The position numbers and the translations under genes were made by a program. The notes under the pieces were generated by a model. It did no database searches. It saw only the letters and a program-made list of their open reading frames with translations, and had not been told where the DNA came from. Positions 26,440 through 35,476 of a stretch of DNA of 64,000 bases are shown in pieces (the stretch's first letter is position 1; the number at the start of each line of letters is the position of its first letter). Source of the stretch: Ruminococcaceae bacterium D5. GTDB taxonomy: Bacteria > Bacillota > Clostridia > Oscillospirales > Ruminococcaceae. The stretch spans positions 55,378 to 119,377 of the forward strand of contig FORK01000007.1 of assembly GCA_900113995.1 (NCBI GenBank), given 5' to 3'.

Positions 26440-27105
26440 CTACTTCGCTTTCGGCGGGCGCTTTGCCGCGGCAGAATGCGGACGAGCCTCCATCCTGCCG
26501 GGCGAGCAGGCGTGGGCAACAGCGTGGGTAAAATATTCAGTCACAATCAAATCGACCGCCACGTCATAGCGGCCATGCCAGATATGTTCCACGAGGCATT
26601 TTTTATAGAGGATCAATGCTTTGACGCCGGGAAAATTGCGCAGGAAGCGGTCGTAATAGCCGCCTCCGTAGCCAAGACGGTATCCTTTGCGGTCGCAGGC
26701 GAGCGCAGGAACAACGCAAAGACAGCCCTTCCATTCAGAGAGCAGCCTCTCCGGACTGGGCCGGGGCTCAAGAATGCCGAAAGCCCCCGGCTCGAGATCA
26801 TCGCAGCTCTCGATGAGATAAAATTCCATCTCCCGGGTGCCGGGGACACATCGCGGCACCGCGACCCGCTTGCCGTCCGCCAGTGCACGGGCGATGATCT
26901 CTCTGGTTCCCACCTCAATCGGGGAGGAGACATAGGTGAGCAGGGTGGAGCAGCGGCGGTAACAGCCAAGCCGCGAAAGCCGGTCGGCGATTCTGCGGTC
27001 CGCGGCGTCCTTTTGTTCAGGCGGCATTGCGCGGCGCAGCTCCTTATAGCGGGCGCGCAGGCCGGTCTTATATTCCTTGAGATTGACGGGAGGTTGGACC
27101 TGCAT
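26440..27105 (-). CDS. 5-formyltetrahydrofolate cyclo-ligase
   Basis: A 221-residue enzyme that converts 5-formyl-THF to 5,10-methenyl-THF with ATP. The N-terminal basic segment and the ATP/folate motif near the C-terminus (CDRKGYRLGYGGGYYDRFL) are diagnostic. The last 25 or so residues (rich in Arg, Ala and His) extend beyond the usual end. The ATG at 27105 overlaps the stop of the upstream GNAT gene. It is the last gene of a run that starts with thyX, so two folate-dependent steps share the unit. Confidence 0.9.
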   Translation of the reverse strand: MQVQPPVNLKEYKTGLRARYKELRRAMPPEQKDAADRRIADRLSRLGCYRRCSTLLTYVSSPIEVGTREIIARALADGKRVAVPRCVPGTREMEFYLIESCDDLEPGAFGILEPRPSPERLLSEWKGCLCVVPALACDRKGYRLGYGGGYYDRFLRNFPGVKALILYKKCLVEHIWHGRYDVAVDLIVTEYFTHAVAHACSPGRMEARPHSAAAKRPPKAK

Positions 27106-27968
27106 CAGTCAAGCACCAGCGAAAGAATGGGGGGAGTCCCATCCTCGCGTTTCCTTTCCTTGAGGTACCATCGGGTCATGGCGAAGGGGCGCGCCCCCGC
27201 CTCGTCCGGCAGGGCAGGGAGATCAAGCCGCAGGGTTTTGCGGCCGAATCGCCGGGCAATGGCTGCGAAAACAGGTTCGCAGAGGGAGGAAAAGCCCCAT
27301 TCTTTGATCAGGACAAGCTCTCCCGCCGGATGGCAGACGGCATAACCCGGCTCACCCTCAAAGGAAAAGGAGAGGATTTCGCCGCCGAGCAGCTGGGTTT
27401 CCCGCTGCTGGTAGGCGAGCGCCTGCCCGTCCCAGCGGCCGTAAAGGGCGCTGGAGCCGAAGACCCGGTCCCGCAGGGAAAGAAGCTCCGGCAGTGAAGC
27501 CGGGGAAAGCGCAGGATCAGGCCATGCGCCGGGACCCGGGACAATCGAAACAGCGCGGCGGAAAAACTCACTGGAAAAGCCACGAACACCGTAATAGTCA
27601 AAGAGAGAGGGCTCAGCCGGGACAAGCGCCGAAAAAGCAAGGCCCTCGGCAGCAAGGCGGCGGTGAACCTCGCTGAGCAGAAGCGAACTCAGACCCCGCG
27701 AACGGAAGTCCGGGTCGGTGGCCACGGCATAGATATATCGCCCCTCCCAGCGGGCTGTTGCCGAACAGAGAACGATGGGCAGAAGAAAAAGCATTGCGGC
27801 AGGTTCCGCATGAGGGGAGGCCCGCGCCACAAGCGTCTGTCCGGGCACGAAGCGGTGTGTAAAGAAGAGAGAGAGATAGTCGTCCGGATCGCCGAAGACC
27901 CGCTTCCAGAGCCGCATCAGGGCAGCGCGGTCTTCCGGCACCGCATAGGAGATCTGCGGGGCGCTCAT
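27105..27968 (-). CDS. GNAT-family N-acetyltransferase
   Basis: A 287-residue protein. The acetyl-CoA-binding region is the segment YIYAVATDPDFRSRGLSSLLLSEV (about 75-100), which carries the R/Q-x-x-G-x-G/A loop. The C-terminal half resembles the sterol-carrier-like domain of Eis-type acetyltransferases. The acceptor substrate cannot be predicted. Its start overlaps the DUF2156 gene stop (ATGA), so translation is probably coupled. Confidence 0.8.
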   Translation of the reverse strand: MSAPQISYAVPEDRAALMRLWKRVFGDPDDYLSLFFTHRFVPGQTLVARASPHAEPAAMLFLLPIVLCSATARWEGRYIYAVATDPDFRSRGLSSLLLSEVHRRLAAEGLAFSALVPAEPSLFDYYGVRGFSSEFFRRAVSIVPGPGAWPDPALSPASLPELLSLRDRVFGSSALYGRWDGQALAYQQRETQLLGGEILSFSFEGEPGYAVCHPAGELVLIKEWGFSSLCEPVFAAIARRFGRKTLRLDLPALPDEAGARPFAMTRWYLKERKREDGTPPILSLVLD

Positions 27969-28855
27969 CGCTTTTCCGAAGCGGCGTACCGCTCGTACAT
28001 CATTGCCGGGCGGTAGGACTCCTTGGCGCGGCGAAGTCCCTCCTCCCCAAGATCGTCCTCGCGGTTGACGTAGGTGTACTGTGAAAGCTCGTTTCGGACA
28101 AACTGCTGATTGATCATCGGGTAGGCGCCCTGAATTTCAGAAAAGGCCTTTTCGACATGAACGACAAAGGTGTCGTCGGTCGAGGGACTGCCGAAGGTGA
28201 AAGCAACCACCCGGCCGCCGGCGCGCAGCAGGCCGCCGACCAGTTGCTGCTCGAAATAGTGTTCGAAGGCGCTTTTGACGGCACAGGCCTCGCGCTGGAG
28301 GCTGTGGGTCTCAAAGCAGCTGTTGTCCTTGCACCACTCGACGCTCATTGCCCATGCTTCATCGATATTCCCGCGGGTGATCTGTTCATAGGACCAGTCG
28401 GGGTTCTGCTCGATAAAACGGTTGATGTGGTTGCGTTTGCCGTGCAGCTTCTTGCCGGCGAGGGTAGAGAGGCTTTCCTGAAGATAGAGATAATCGAAAT
28501 TATCCCGGATTGGCTTAAAGGTAAAGCGCCCGGGGTAGAGGGCCTCCATCCGTTCAATTCCATCGGCGGGGATGCCGTAGAACGAGAGCGGCATTTTGTT
28601 TTGCTTTGCATCCTCTTCGATCTGTGCAAAGGCGGCCTGCCAGTCGCCCTGTCCCGCGGGATACATATAATGATAAACGGTCGAGCCGCTGCGCGGGATC
28701 ACAAACCCGTCGAACGGAGCGATCCGCATGGTGTAGGCTTTCGACCAATTGAAAAGGTTGGCAAAGGTATACTCGCTTCCCCGCTGGTTCGCAGCGTGGA
28801 AGCATTTGCTGACCCATTCCCGGTCAGCCATCGTGACTTCATGAAACTCCAGCAT
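27965..28855 (-). CDS. DUF2156 protein (phosphatidylglycerol lysyltransferase C-terminal-type domain)
   Basis: A 296-residue protein with two GNAT-like folds, matching the DUF2156 family. Recognisable segments are GKKLHGKRNHINRF in the middle and the end YPMINQQFVRNEL...INREDDLGEEGLRRAKESYRPAMM-like pattern. Relatives include the catalytic part of MprF, but stand-alone clostridial members have no proven substrate. It lacks membrane helices, so lipid lysylation is not implied. GGAGG precedes ATG 28855. Confidence 0.8.
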   Translation of the reverse strand: MLEFHEVTMADREWVSKCFHAANQRGSEYTFANLFNWSKAYTMRIAPFDGFVIPRSGSTVYHYMYPAGQGDWQAAFAQIEEDAKQNKMPLSFYGIPADGIERMEALYPGRFTFKPIRDNFDYLYLQESLSTLAGKKLHGKRNHINRFIEQNPDWSYEQITRGNIDEAWAMSVEWCKDNSCFETHSLQREACAVKSAFEHYFEQQLVGGLLRAGGRVVAFTFGSPSTDDTFVVHVEKAFSEIQGAYPMINQQFVRNELSQYTYVNREDDLGEEGLRRAKESYRPAMMYERYAASEKR

Positions 28856-28870
28856 AAATCCTCCGAGGTG

Positions 28871-29536
28871 TTAATGTGTTGCGATGATATCGAGAGCGGC
28901 TTCGAGTACCGCCCCGGCGATCTCTTCAACCGGAAGCGGCTCGTGCGCCGCGTCGGCGCATGGAATGACTCTCCAGCCGAGCGAACGGGCTGCAAAAAGC
29001 GCCGAGACGCGGCAGGAGGCGAGATAGGCGGCGTTTGACTCATGAAGATCCTTCTTCGCCGGATCGCCGTGATAACGCCGTTCCAGCAGCTTCTGGGAAG
29101 CTTCAGGCGGCATATCGAGATAGATCACTCCGTCCGGAGCGGGCAGGCTGAGCAGGCGGTATTCATAGTCGGTCAGCCACCGGATATACCCCTCCCATTC
29201 CTCCCGCGGAAGCTTGCCCATCTGGTGGCAGAAATTCGAGGTGGTGTAGCGGTCGGCCAGAATCAGCGCTCCCGCTGCGTAATCCTCCCGCCAGGTCTGC
29301 ATGAAGCTGACATAACGGTCGAGCGAATAGAAGCTTGAGGCGGCGTAGGGGCTGACCTCGTCGAGACGCCCCACCTCGCCGGCGAGATACATCCTGACCA
29401 GTGTGGAGGAAGGGCTGCGGTAATTGGGAAAGGATACTGGGCGGACCGCCTGCCCGCGTGCAGTGAGGGCTTGTTCCAGCAGAACTGCCTGGGTGGCTTT
29501 GCCGCTGCCGTCCAGCCCCTCAAGAACGATCAACAT
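28871..29536 (-). CDS. tmk: thymidylate kinase
   Basis: A 221-residue kinase that makes dTDP from dTMP. The P-loop is [12 protein letters not shown], followed by the dTMP-binding FPNYRSPSS and the DRYTTSN segment. ATG 29536 lies 7 bases inside the 3' end of thyX, so synthesis of dTMP and its next phosphorylation are coupled. The enzyme is slightly atypical in having Ala-Thr after the P-loop lysine and in the divergent C-terminal third, but all core motifs are present. Confidence 0.88.
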   Translation of the reverse strand: MLIVLEGLDGSGKATQAVLLEQALTARGQAVRPVSFPNYRSPSSTLVRMYLAGEVGRLDEVSPYAASSFYSLDRYVSFMQTWREDYAAGALILADRYTTSNFCHQMGKLPREEWEGYIRWLTDYEYRLLSLPAPDGVIYLDMPPEASQKLLERRYHGDPAKKDLHESNAAYLASCRVSALFAARSLGWRVIPCADAAHEPLPVEEIAGAVLEAALDIIATH

Positions 29537-30309
29537 GAGGCGGCGTTCCCCTTTCCCAAGTAGCGTTCCCGCATTTCGGCGGCCCTTCCACAACTCATTT
29601 TGCCCTCCGGACAGGGGCCTGAAACGCAGGGAGGCCCGCTCTTTTCAAATAAAATCGGGGCGGCATCCTTCACAAGGGCCAGCATCTGGTTTGCCACCTC
29701 GCGGATCTCCCACTGGGCGCGGGTGCAGCAGCGGTGGCGGAAGAAGTTGTAGAGGCTTCTCGCATTCATTGTGACGACCATCCGGGTTTCACAGGCGTTG
29801 GGCAGCACAAAACGCGCATCCTCGATCGCCATCTTTTCGGCGCGGGAGGAAGCCTGCTTTTCTGGCACCCCTTCGGCAAGAAGCTGCGCACGGTGCTTTT
29901 CTTTCAGAATGCCGGTGATCTCCTCATAGCTTGCGGCGGCGGCCTGCATCGCCCGTTCATAGGCAGCAGATGCCTGGCTGTCGGCAGAGATTTCAGGAGG
30001 GATGACATATTCAAACGGGGAGAGCCGCACATAGCGCTGACTCTGTACACTGTATGATGCAATGCGGTGCCGGGTGATCTGCGCGAGCAGCGAGCGGGAA
30101 ACTCCCTCGATGGCAAAGGTAAAGCTGACATGTTCCACCGGACTCTCATGGCCGAGACCCATGAGCATGTGAATGAAGCTCTCGGTTTTTTCATCGGTCA
30201 GGCCGTCAAGCAGCCCCTCGACCGTCTGCGACGAATAGCAGAGTTTAGCCGCGGCGGCGACCACCCGCTGAGGGTCGGGGGTATGGCAGAGCAGGGTAAC
30301 CTTAGGCAT
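29530..30309 (-). CDS. thyX: flavin-dependent thymidylate synthase ThyX
   Basis: A 259-residue enzyme that makes dTMP from dUMP using FAD and methylene-THF. The ThyX signature [14 protein letters not shown] (RHRx7S class) is complete. The C-terminal region with [22 protein letters not shown] carries further dUMP/FAD contacts. The ATG at 30309 has AAAAGGAGG upstream and follows a strong promoter. It heads the thyX-tmk-DUF2156-GNAT-5-FCL transcript. Confidence 0.95.
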   Translation of the reverse strand: MPKVTLLCHTPDPQRVVAAAAKLCYSSQTVEGLLDGLTDEKTESFIHMLMGLGHESPVEHVSFTFAIEGVSRSLLAQITRHRIASYSVQSQRYVRLSPFEYVIPPEISADSQASAAYERAMQAAAASYEEITGILKEKHRAQLLAEGVPEKQASSRAEKMAIEDARFVLPNACETRMVVTMNARSLYNFFRHRCCTRAQWEIREVANQMLALVKDAAPILFEKSGPPCVSGPCPEGKMSCGRAAEMRERYLGKGNAASC

Positions 30310-30392
30310 CGTGATTCCTCCTTTTCGCGCAGCTGCGGGCGGAGTCCGCAAAACAGAACGATTCCTGTCAAAACGCGTAATAATACCACTCT

Positions 30393-30421
30393 ATAGTATC
30401 GTTTTCAGGGCGGCTTGTCAA
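30393..30421 (-). promoter_or_regulatory. sigma-A promoter for the thyX operon
   Basis: Read on the minus strand, TTGACA (30421-30416) and TACTAT (30398-30393) are separated by 17 bases. They are about 85 bases upstream of thyX. Confidence 0.75.
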
Positions 30422-30561
30422 GTTGGGGGCAGGTCCCGAAAGCGAAAGGCAGCAATGAAAAAGCAGGACGGCAAGCGGATTCTTTCGGGCGGATGGGGGA
30501 TGGGGCTGCTCTCACTGTTTGGACAAAAATACAGCAAAGCTTTTCAGACATCGTGCAAGTA

Positions 30562-30582
30562 TCACAAAATATCCTTTTGTGA
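30562..30582. promoter_or_regulatory. operator-like palindrome upstream of gltS
   Basis: TCACAAAA (30562-30569) and TTTTGTGA (30575-30582) form a perfect 8-bp inverted repeat with a 5-base spacer, inside the 300-base AT-rich leader of gltS. The TGTGA half-sites recall CRP/FNR-type operators. A possible promoter (TTGTGA...TAATAT, 18-base spacing) lies just downstream near 30635-30665. Confidence 0.4.
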
Positions 30583-30717
30583 TTGCAGCATATCGACAAA
30601 AATTGTTTTCCATTGTGATTCTTTTTGAGTGTTTTTGTGAGATTTTGTCGTTTGTCCGTAATATGGGAGATGTCATCCTCCCGGCGGCGGGAATTATCTT
30701 GCAAAGGAATGATGCGC

Positions 30718-31908
30718 ATGTCGGTTTCCCTGAATCTTTATCAGAGTGTTGCGGTGGCGGCGGTCCTTTACTGGATCGGCAGCGCCATCCGCGGAAAAAT
30801 CGGTTTTTTTCAAAAATTTTGCATCCCTGCCCCGGTCATCGGTGGACTGATTTTTGCACTGCTCGCCCTTGGTCTGCGGGTCAGCGGGATTCTTCAAATT
30901 GAATTTGACACCACCCTTCAGGATGTCTTTATGACGACCTTCTTCACCTCGATCGGCTTTTCCGCCAGCTTCCGGCTGCTCAAAAAAGGATGCGTACAGG
31001 TTTTTGTGTTTCTCGGAATCTGCACCCTGCTGGTCGTGATGCAGAACCTGCTGGGAGTCGGTCTGGCCGCAGCTTTTGGGTTGGAGCCTCTGCTCGGACT
31101 TGCGGTCGGTTCGATTCCGATGGTCGGCGGGCATGGAACGTCCGCCGCCTTTGGCCCCGAGCTGGTCAATATGGGGATCAGCGGAGCCGCCACCGTTGCC
31201 GTTGCTGCAGCTACCTTCGGACTGATCGCGGGCAGCGCGATCGGCGGCCCCATCGCAAACTGGCTGATCCAGCGCAAGTGCCTTGAGGTCCCCGGCCCCG
31301 AAGCTGAGCTTGAGGAGGTTGCCGAGGAAGAGAGCCGTCTTCACGGAATCGATACCGGACGGTTTACCCATTCTTTGGTGCTGCTCTTTATTGCCATGGG
31401 ATTGGGCACGGTTGTCACCGCTTTCTTCAAAAGCAAGGGAATTACAGTCCCCTCCTACATCGGCGGCATGCTGATTGCCTGTGTAATCCGCAATGCGGCG
31501 GACGCTTTTTCCACTGAACTTCCGCATAAAGAGATCGAGGTATCGGGAAATGTTTCCCTCGCGCTGTTCCTTTCGATGGCGCTGATGACGCTGCGCCTTT
31601 GGGAGCTTGCCTCCCTCGCGCTTCCGATGGTGGTGATGCTCTTTGCACAGGTCGCGCTGATGGCCTTCTTTGCCGTCTTTGTCACCTATCAGCTCATGGG
31701 GCGCGACTATGAGGCGGCGGTGATGGCGGCGGCCAACTGCGGATTCGGCATGGGGGCGACCCCCAACGCGATGGCCAATATGGATGCGGTCACCAGCAAG
31801 TTCGGCATTGCGCCCCGCGCCTATTTCATTGTCCCGCTGGTCGGAGGGCTGTTCATCGATTTTACCAACAGTCTCGTCATCACAACCTTTGTCAATTTTC
31901 TGTCGTAG
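30718..31908 (+). CDS. gltS: sodium/glutamate symporter GltS family
   Basis: A 396-residue membrane carrier with about ten helices in two inverted halves. Family marks include IPAPVIGGLIFALLALGL near the N-terminus, the glycine-rich pore segments GSIPMVGGHGTSAAFG and the repeat-related ANCGFGMGATPNAMANMD. GltS imports glutamate with Na+; D-glutamate is a known alternative substrate in some members. ATG 30718 was chosen by spacing from AAAGGA. It lies beside the 2-oxoacid oxidoreductase/racemase operon, which could use its substrate. Confidence 0.92.
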   Translation: MSVSLNLYQSVAVAAVLYWIGSAIRGKIGFFQKFCIPAPVIGGLIFALLALGLRVSGILQIEFDTTLQDVFMTTFFTSIGFSASFRLLKKGCVQVFVFLGICTLLVVMQNLLGVGLAAAFGLEPLLGLAVGSIPMVGGHGTSAAFGPELVNMGISGAATVAVAAATFGLIAGSAIGGPIANWLIQRKCLEVPGPEAELEEVAEEESRLHGIDTGRFTHSLVLLFIAMGLGTVVTAFFKSKGITVPSYIGGMLIACVIRNAADAFSTELPHKEIEVSGNVSLALFLSMALMTLRLWELASLALPMVVMLFAQVALMAFFAVFVTYQLMGRDYEAAVMAAANCGFGMGATPNAMANMDAVTSKFGIAPRAYFIVPLVGGLFIDFTNSLVITTFVNFLS

Positions 31909-31919
31909 CCCCGAAGGAA

Positions 31920-31959
31920 AAAGCGGCGCCTCCCGGAAGCTTCCGGGAGGCGCCGCTTT
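31920..31959. terminator. bidirectional terminator (40-base perfect palindrome)
   Basis: A perfect palindrome with arms that begin AAAGCGGCG and end CGCCGCTTT, between the convergent gltS and racemase genes. Confidence 0.8.
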
Positions 31960-31999
31960 CAGATGGATTGCGCGGTACCCGCAGGGAGGAAGCGGATAC

Positions 32000-32725
32000 T
32001 TACAGAAATTCCGCCCGGATTTTGCTGCCGACCGCCATGAGGGCGCTCTTCGCAAGAATCGCCGTCGGATCGAGAAGGGGCAGAGGGCTTTCGATCCGGT
32101 AGTTCTCAAAGGCAAGAGGAAGCTCGGTGCAGCCGAGCACCGCTGCGCGCGCGCCGCGGCCGGCCAGATCCGAGAGAACCTGAGCGACCGCCTCGGTCGG
32201 CCAGGTCGTCTTCCCGGCCTTCACACCGCTGTAGATCATCTCCATCAGCGCTTTCTGTCCCTCAGGCCCGGGCGTCAGCAGCTCAATGCCGTGATGCTCG
32301 AATTCCCGCGCGTAAACGCCCGAACGAATCGTCCCGTCGGTTGCCAACAGACCGACCGATTTGAAGCCCTTGTCAAGAGCGGCTTTCGCCGTTTCTTCGA
32401 GCATATTCAGAAAGGGAAGATGGACAAAGCGGCAGATCTCGGGGTAAAAATAATGCGCCGTATTGCAGCCCATAATCAGCACATCCGCACCGCCGCGCTC
32501 CAGAAGGAGAGCGGAGCGCACCATCTCCGGCAGGGGGTCGGCGCCGCCGTTGAGAATCGCCGCGGTTCTGTCGGAAATATTGGTATTGCTGTCGATGAGC
32601 ACGCGGGGGTGCCCCTGGTCATTTGGGCTGTCGGCCATTTCAACGATCCTGCGAAAAAGGTCGACGGTCGCCAGCGGTCCCATGCCGCCGAGAATGCCGA
32701 TGGTCCGGTTTTGCTGTGTTTGCAT
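32000..32725 (-). CDS. aspartate/glutamate racemase family protein
   Basis: A 241-residue cofactor-independent racemase of the aspartate racemase (YgeA/RacD) type. The two catalytic cysteines are present: Cys87 in MGCNTAH and Cys199 in GCTELP. The N-terminus IGILGGMGPLATVDLF is typical of this subgroup and differs from MurI. It is the last gene of the kor operon. Interconversion of D- and L-acidic amino acids would fit the carrier and deacylase next to it. Exact substrate unproven. Confidence 0.87.
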   Translation of the reverse strand: MQTQQNRTIGILGGMGPLATVDLFRRIVEMADSPNDQGHPRVLIDSNTNISDRTAAILNGGADPLPEMVRSALLLERGGADVLIMGCNTAHYFYPEICRFVHLPFLNMLEETAKAALDKGFKSVGLLATDGTIRSGVYAREFEHHGIELLTPGPEGQKALMEMIYSGVKAGKTTWPTEAVAQVLSDLAGRGARAAVLGCTELPLAFENYRIESPLPLLDPTAILAKSALMAVGSKIRAEFL

Positions 32726-32780
32726 GGAGGGTCATTCCTTTCAACGCGATACTGGGGTCCGGACCCCGCCGGGCGGGAAA

Positions 32781-34307
32781 TCAGCTGGAGTACTTTTCTT
32801 CGCCGAGCACCCAGACCTTGTGGATGCCGACCGGAGGAAGATCGGGCTGCATGTAGGAGTTGACGTCTTTGATGGTTTCAGGGTCGAAGAGGACCAGATC
32901 GGCGTCCATCCCCTCGCGGATCAGGCCGCGGTCCCAGAGGCGCAGCCTGCGCGCGGGTTCGCTGGTGATGTGGCGGATGGCCTCTTCGAGGGCCATCACC
33001 TTTTTGTCGCGAACATAGGTGCCTAGGAAGCGGGGAAAGGAGGCGTAGGCGCGGGGATGGGGCTTGCCTCCCACAATGCCGTCGGTACAGACGCAGTGAT
33101 AGGGAGCCTGCATGACAAACCGGACATCGTCCTCCGACATGGAGAAGTAGGTGGCGACGACCGAGGTGCCTTCGTGCTGCAGGATGGACAGCACGGCTTC
33201 CCCGACTTCCATTCCCAGCTTCTTGCAGATTTCATCCATCCGCTTGCCTTCCATCCAGGTATATTCCTCGGTGGCGGCCGAGGCGATCAGAATCGCATGG
33301 GCGCCGCCGCGCACCTCGATTTCCTCGCGGGTTTCGGCAAGAATTTTGCGGTATGTTTCGGGATCGCGCAGACGGTTCAGAAATGCCTGCTCGCCGCCGG
33401 CAAATGCCCATCCCGGAGCGCAGACCTTGAGTCCGGTGCTGGCAGCTTCCCAGGGATACTGGTCGATCGTCAGATCGTAGCCCAGCGCGCGGAGATCGTT
33501 GATCTTTGCGATGGACTGATGGACCTTTCCCCAGTTGGGCTTGCCCAGCGCCTTGTGGTGGGAGATCTGCAGACGGACCCCGCTCCCCTGAATGACCCTG
33601 ACCATTTCATCGATGGATTCGAGCAGAAGATCCTTTTCGTTGCGCATATGTACCATGATGATGCCGTCGTATTGGGCGACAACCTTGGCCAGCTCGATGA
33701 TCTCGTCCGTTTTGCCGTAGCTTCCGGGCGGATAGATGAGCCCGAGCGAGAGACCCTTTGCGCCTTCCTGCATGCACCGGGCCAGCAGTTCTTTCATCTG
33801 TTCCAGTTCGCCGGGGGTGGGTTCGCGGTTGTCGTTGCCCATGACATTCATTCGAATGGTGCCATGCCCTACGAGACTGACAAAGCGTGCGGCAGGATGG
33901 GCCTGTTTCGCATATTCCAGATATTCCCTAAAGCTGCGCCACGGATAGGGACCGTCCAGCCTTCCGGCCAGAGGCGCCATATTGTCCGCAATTTCTTTGA
34001 CTAATTCATCGGTCAAAGGGGCGACGGAAGAGCCGTCCTGACCGAGCGCCTCAGTTGTAATGCCCTGCTGAATCACCGACGCCATCTCCGGGTGCTTGAT
34101 GATCTCCAGCTCCATGTGGCTGTGGGTATTGATAAAACCGGGGGAGAGGGCAAGCCCTTCGGCATCGACCACTTCCCAACCCGGTTCGGCGGGGATGGTC
34201 AGCGCGATCTGTTTGATCTTTTCCCCCTCAACGAGGACGTCTGCGGAAAACGGCCTTTTTCCCGTTCCGTCGTAGACACGTGCGTTTCGGATGAGAATTT
34301 TTTTCAT
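32781..34307 (-). CDS. N-acyl-D-amino-acid deacylase family amidohydrolase
   Basis: A 508-residue amidohydrolase. ATG 34307 was chosen for its AAAGGAG site. The metal-binding HSH is at residues 62-64. Further ligands are the histidines in VHMRNE and ISHHKALG and the aspartate in CTDGI. The D-aminoacylase signature GVTTxxxGNCG is replaced by GITTEALGQDG, so Asp91 stands where D-aminoacylase has a metal-binding cysteine; the GQDG form occurs in other family branches. It probably releases free amino acids from N-acyl-D-amino acids. The following gene is a racemase. Confidence 0.85.
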   Translation of the reverse strand: MKKILIRNARVYDGTGKRPFSADVLVEGEKIKQIALTIPAEPGWEVVDAEGLALSPGFINTHSHMELEIIKHPEMASVIQQGITTEALGQDGSSVAPLTDELVKEIADNMAPLAGRLDGPYPWRSFREYLEYAKQAHPAARFVSLVGHGTIRMNVMGNDNREPTPGELEQMKELLARCMQEGAKGLSLGLIYPPGSYGKTDEIIELAKVVAQYDGIIMVHMRNEKDLLLESIDEMVRVIQGSGVRLQISHHKALGKPNWGKVHQSIAKINDLRALGYDLTIDQYPWEAASTGLKVCAPGWAFAGGEQAFLNRLRDPETYRKILAETREEIEVRGGAHAILIASAATEEYTWMEGKRMDEICKKLGMEVGEAVLSILQHEGTSVVATYFSMSEDDVRFVMQAPYHCVCTDGIVGGKPHPRAYASFPRFLGTYVRDKKVMALEEAIRHITSEPARRLRLWDRGLIREGMDADLVLFDPETIKDVNSYMQPDLPPVGIHKVWVLGEEKYSS

Positions 34308-34332
34308 TGCCGCAGCTCCTTTGCTATAAATG

Positions 34333-34371
34333 CCGCAGCGCATGCCCGCATTCCGAAGGGGCACGCTGCGG
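34333..34371 (-). promoter_or_regulatory. intercistronic hairpin between ferredoxin and deacylase genes
   Basis: An outer 8-bp stem (CCGCAGCG, 34333-34340, with 34364-34371) and an inner 5-bp stem (34343-34347/34359-34363) separated by a 2-base bulge. Only a weak T-rich run follows on the minus strand, so it may attenuate or stabilise the transcript rather than end it. Confidence 0.4.
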
Positions 34372-34386
34372 AGTCAGCAGTTTCGT

Positions 34387-34584
34387 TTATTCGATATGCA
34401 GTGCAAAGTCGGGGCAGATCCGCTCGCAGAGCTTGCAGCGGATGCAGTCCTTCTCGTTGACTGCTTCTACGTAATTATAACCCTTTTTGTTGACCTTGTG
34501 GGTGGTTTGAAAAACATTTTTCGGGCAATTTGCGATGCAGAGCCGGCAGCTCTTGCAGAGCGAGGCATCGACATATACAGCCAT
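34387..34584 (-). CDS. korD: 2x[4Fe-4S] ferredoxin, delta-type subunit of 2-oxoacid oxidoreductase
   Basis: A 65-residue protein with two cluster motifs: cysteines 10, 13, 16, 20 and 47, 50, 53, 57. This is the length and spacing of a stand-alone delta subunit or ferredoxin that takes electrons from KorAB. It lies downstream of korABC, separated from them by sucCD, but in the same direction with short gaps. The symbol is by context. Confidence 0.85.
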   Translation of the reverse strand: MAVYVDASLCKSCRLCIANCPKNVFQTTHKVNKKGYNYVEAVNEKDCIRCKLCERICPDFALHIE

Positions 34585-34602
34585 ACTGAGATTCTCCTTC
34601 TT

Positions 34603-35475
34603 TTATTGGTCGAGAAGCTGCCGCACCGTTTGCACCAGCTCCTCCGGACTGCTGACCATGTGGACTCCCGCATGGGTCAGCGCCTCGATCTTGGAAGCGG
34701 CGGTTCCCGCCGAGCCCTGAATGATCGCGCCCGCATGGCCGAGACTTCTTCCGGCGGGGGCGTGACGGCCGACGATCAGAGAGACGACCGGCTTGACACA
34801 GTGAGAGCCGATCCACGCCGCTGCCTCCTCCTCGCTGTTGCCGCCGATTTCGCCCAGCAGGACGATGACCTTGGTTTCCGGGTCCTTTTCATAGGCTTCG
34901 ACCGCATCGCGCTGGGTGAAGCCCCAGACCGGCCCGCCGCCCAGACCGATGACCGACGACTGGCCGAGCCCGGCCTCCGAGAGGGTTTTGCCGACCTCAT
35001 AGGAGAGAGCGCCGCTCTTTGAGACGACGCCGATGGAGCCTTTGCGGAAGAAGCGCACCGGATGGGAGCCGACCTTGCAGACACCCGGGGCGATGATGCC
35101 GGAGCATCCCGGGCCGACGATTGTTGTCCCATGTGCCCTGGCATAGGCGAGCAGGGCCGCCACATCGTGAGTCGGAATTTCCTCGGTAGTGAGCACAAGG
35201 AGCTTTGCCCCCGCGTCCACCACTTCGATCACCGAGTCCTTGGCCGCGCGGGCCGGAACAAAACAGATCGCGGTGTCGAAGCCGATCTCGGCCTGCGCCT
35301 CGGCCGCCGAGTTAAAAACGGGGATGCCGTGGACCGTCTGTCCGCCCTTGCCGGGGGTCACGCCGGCGACGATATGGGTGCCCGCGTCGAGCATCATTTT
35401 TGTTTGCAGTGCGCCGGACTTCCCGGTGATGCCTTGCACCATGACCCGGCTTTGCGCAGAGATCAGGATTGCCAT
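34603..35475 (-). CDS. sucD: succinyl-CoA synthetase alpha subunit (ADP-forming type)
   Basis: A 290-residue protein. An N-terminal CoA-binding Rossmann domain contains GITGKSGALQTKMMLDAG. The C-terminal part carries the phosphohistidine in SLGHAGAIIQGSAG. The full length and intact His motif indicate an active subunit. It pairs with sucC one base upstream. Together they convert succinyl-CoA (or a related acyl-CoA) to the acid with ATP synthesis. Full sucCD is not universal among fermenting clostridia. Confidence 0.93.
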   Translation of the reverse strand: MAILISAQSRVMVQGITGKSGALQTKMMLDAGTHIVAGVTPGKGGQTVHGIPVFNSAAEAQAEIGFDTAICFVPARAAKDSVIEVVDAGAKLLVLTTEEIPTHDVAALLAYARAHGTTIVGPGCSGIIAPGVCKVGSHPVRFFRKGSIGVVSKSGALSYEVGKTLSEAGLGQSSVIGLGGGPVWGFTQRDAVEAYEKDPETKVIVLLGEIGGNSEEEAAAWIGSHCVKPVVSLIVGRHAPAGRSLGHAGAIIQGSAGTAASKIEALTHAGVHMVSSPEELVQTVRQLLDQ

Positions 35476-35476
35476 A

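Noticed and set aside
30694..32115. A 473-codon minus-strand open frame
   Set aside because: It is antisense to gltS and runs through the bidirectional terminator and into the racemase region; composition is His/Gln/Arg-rich and no family is recognised.
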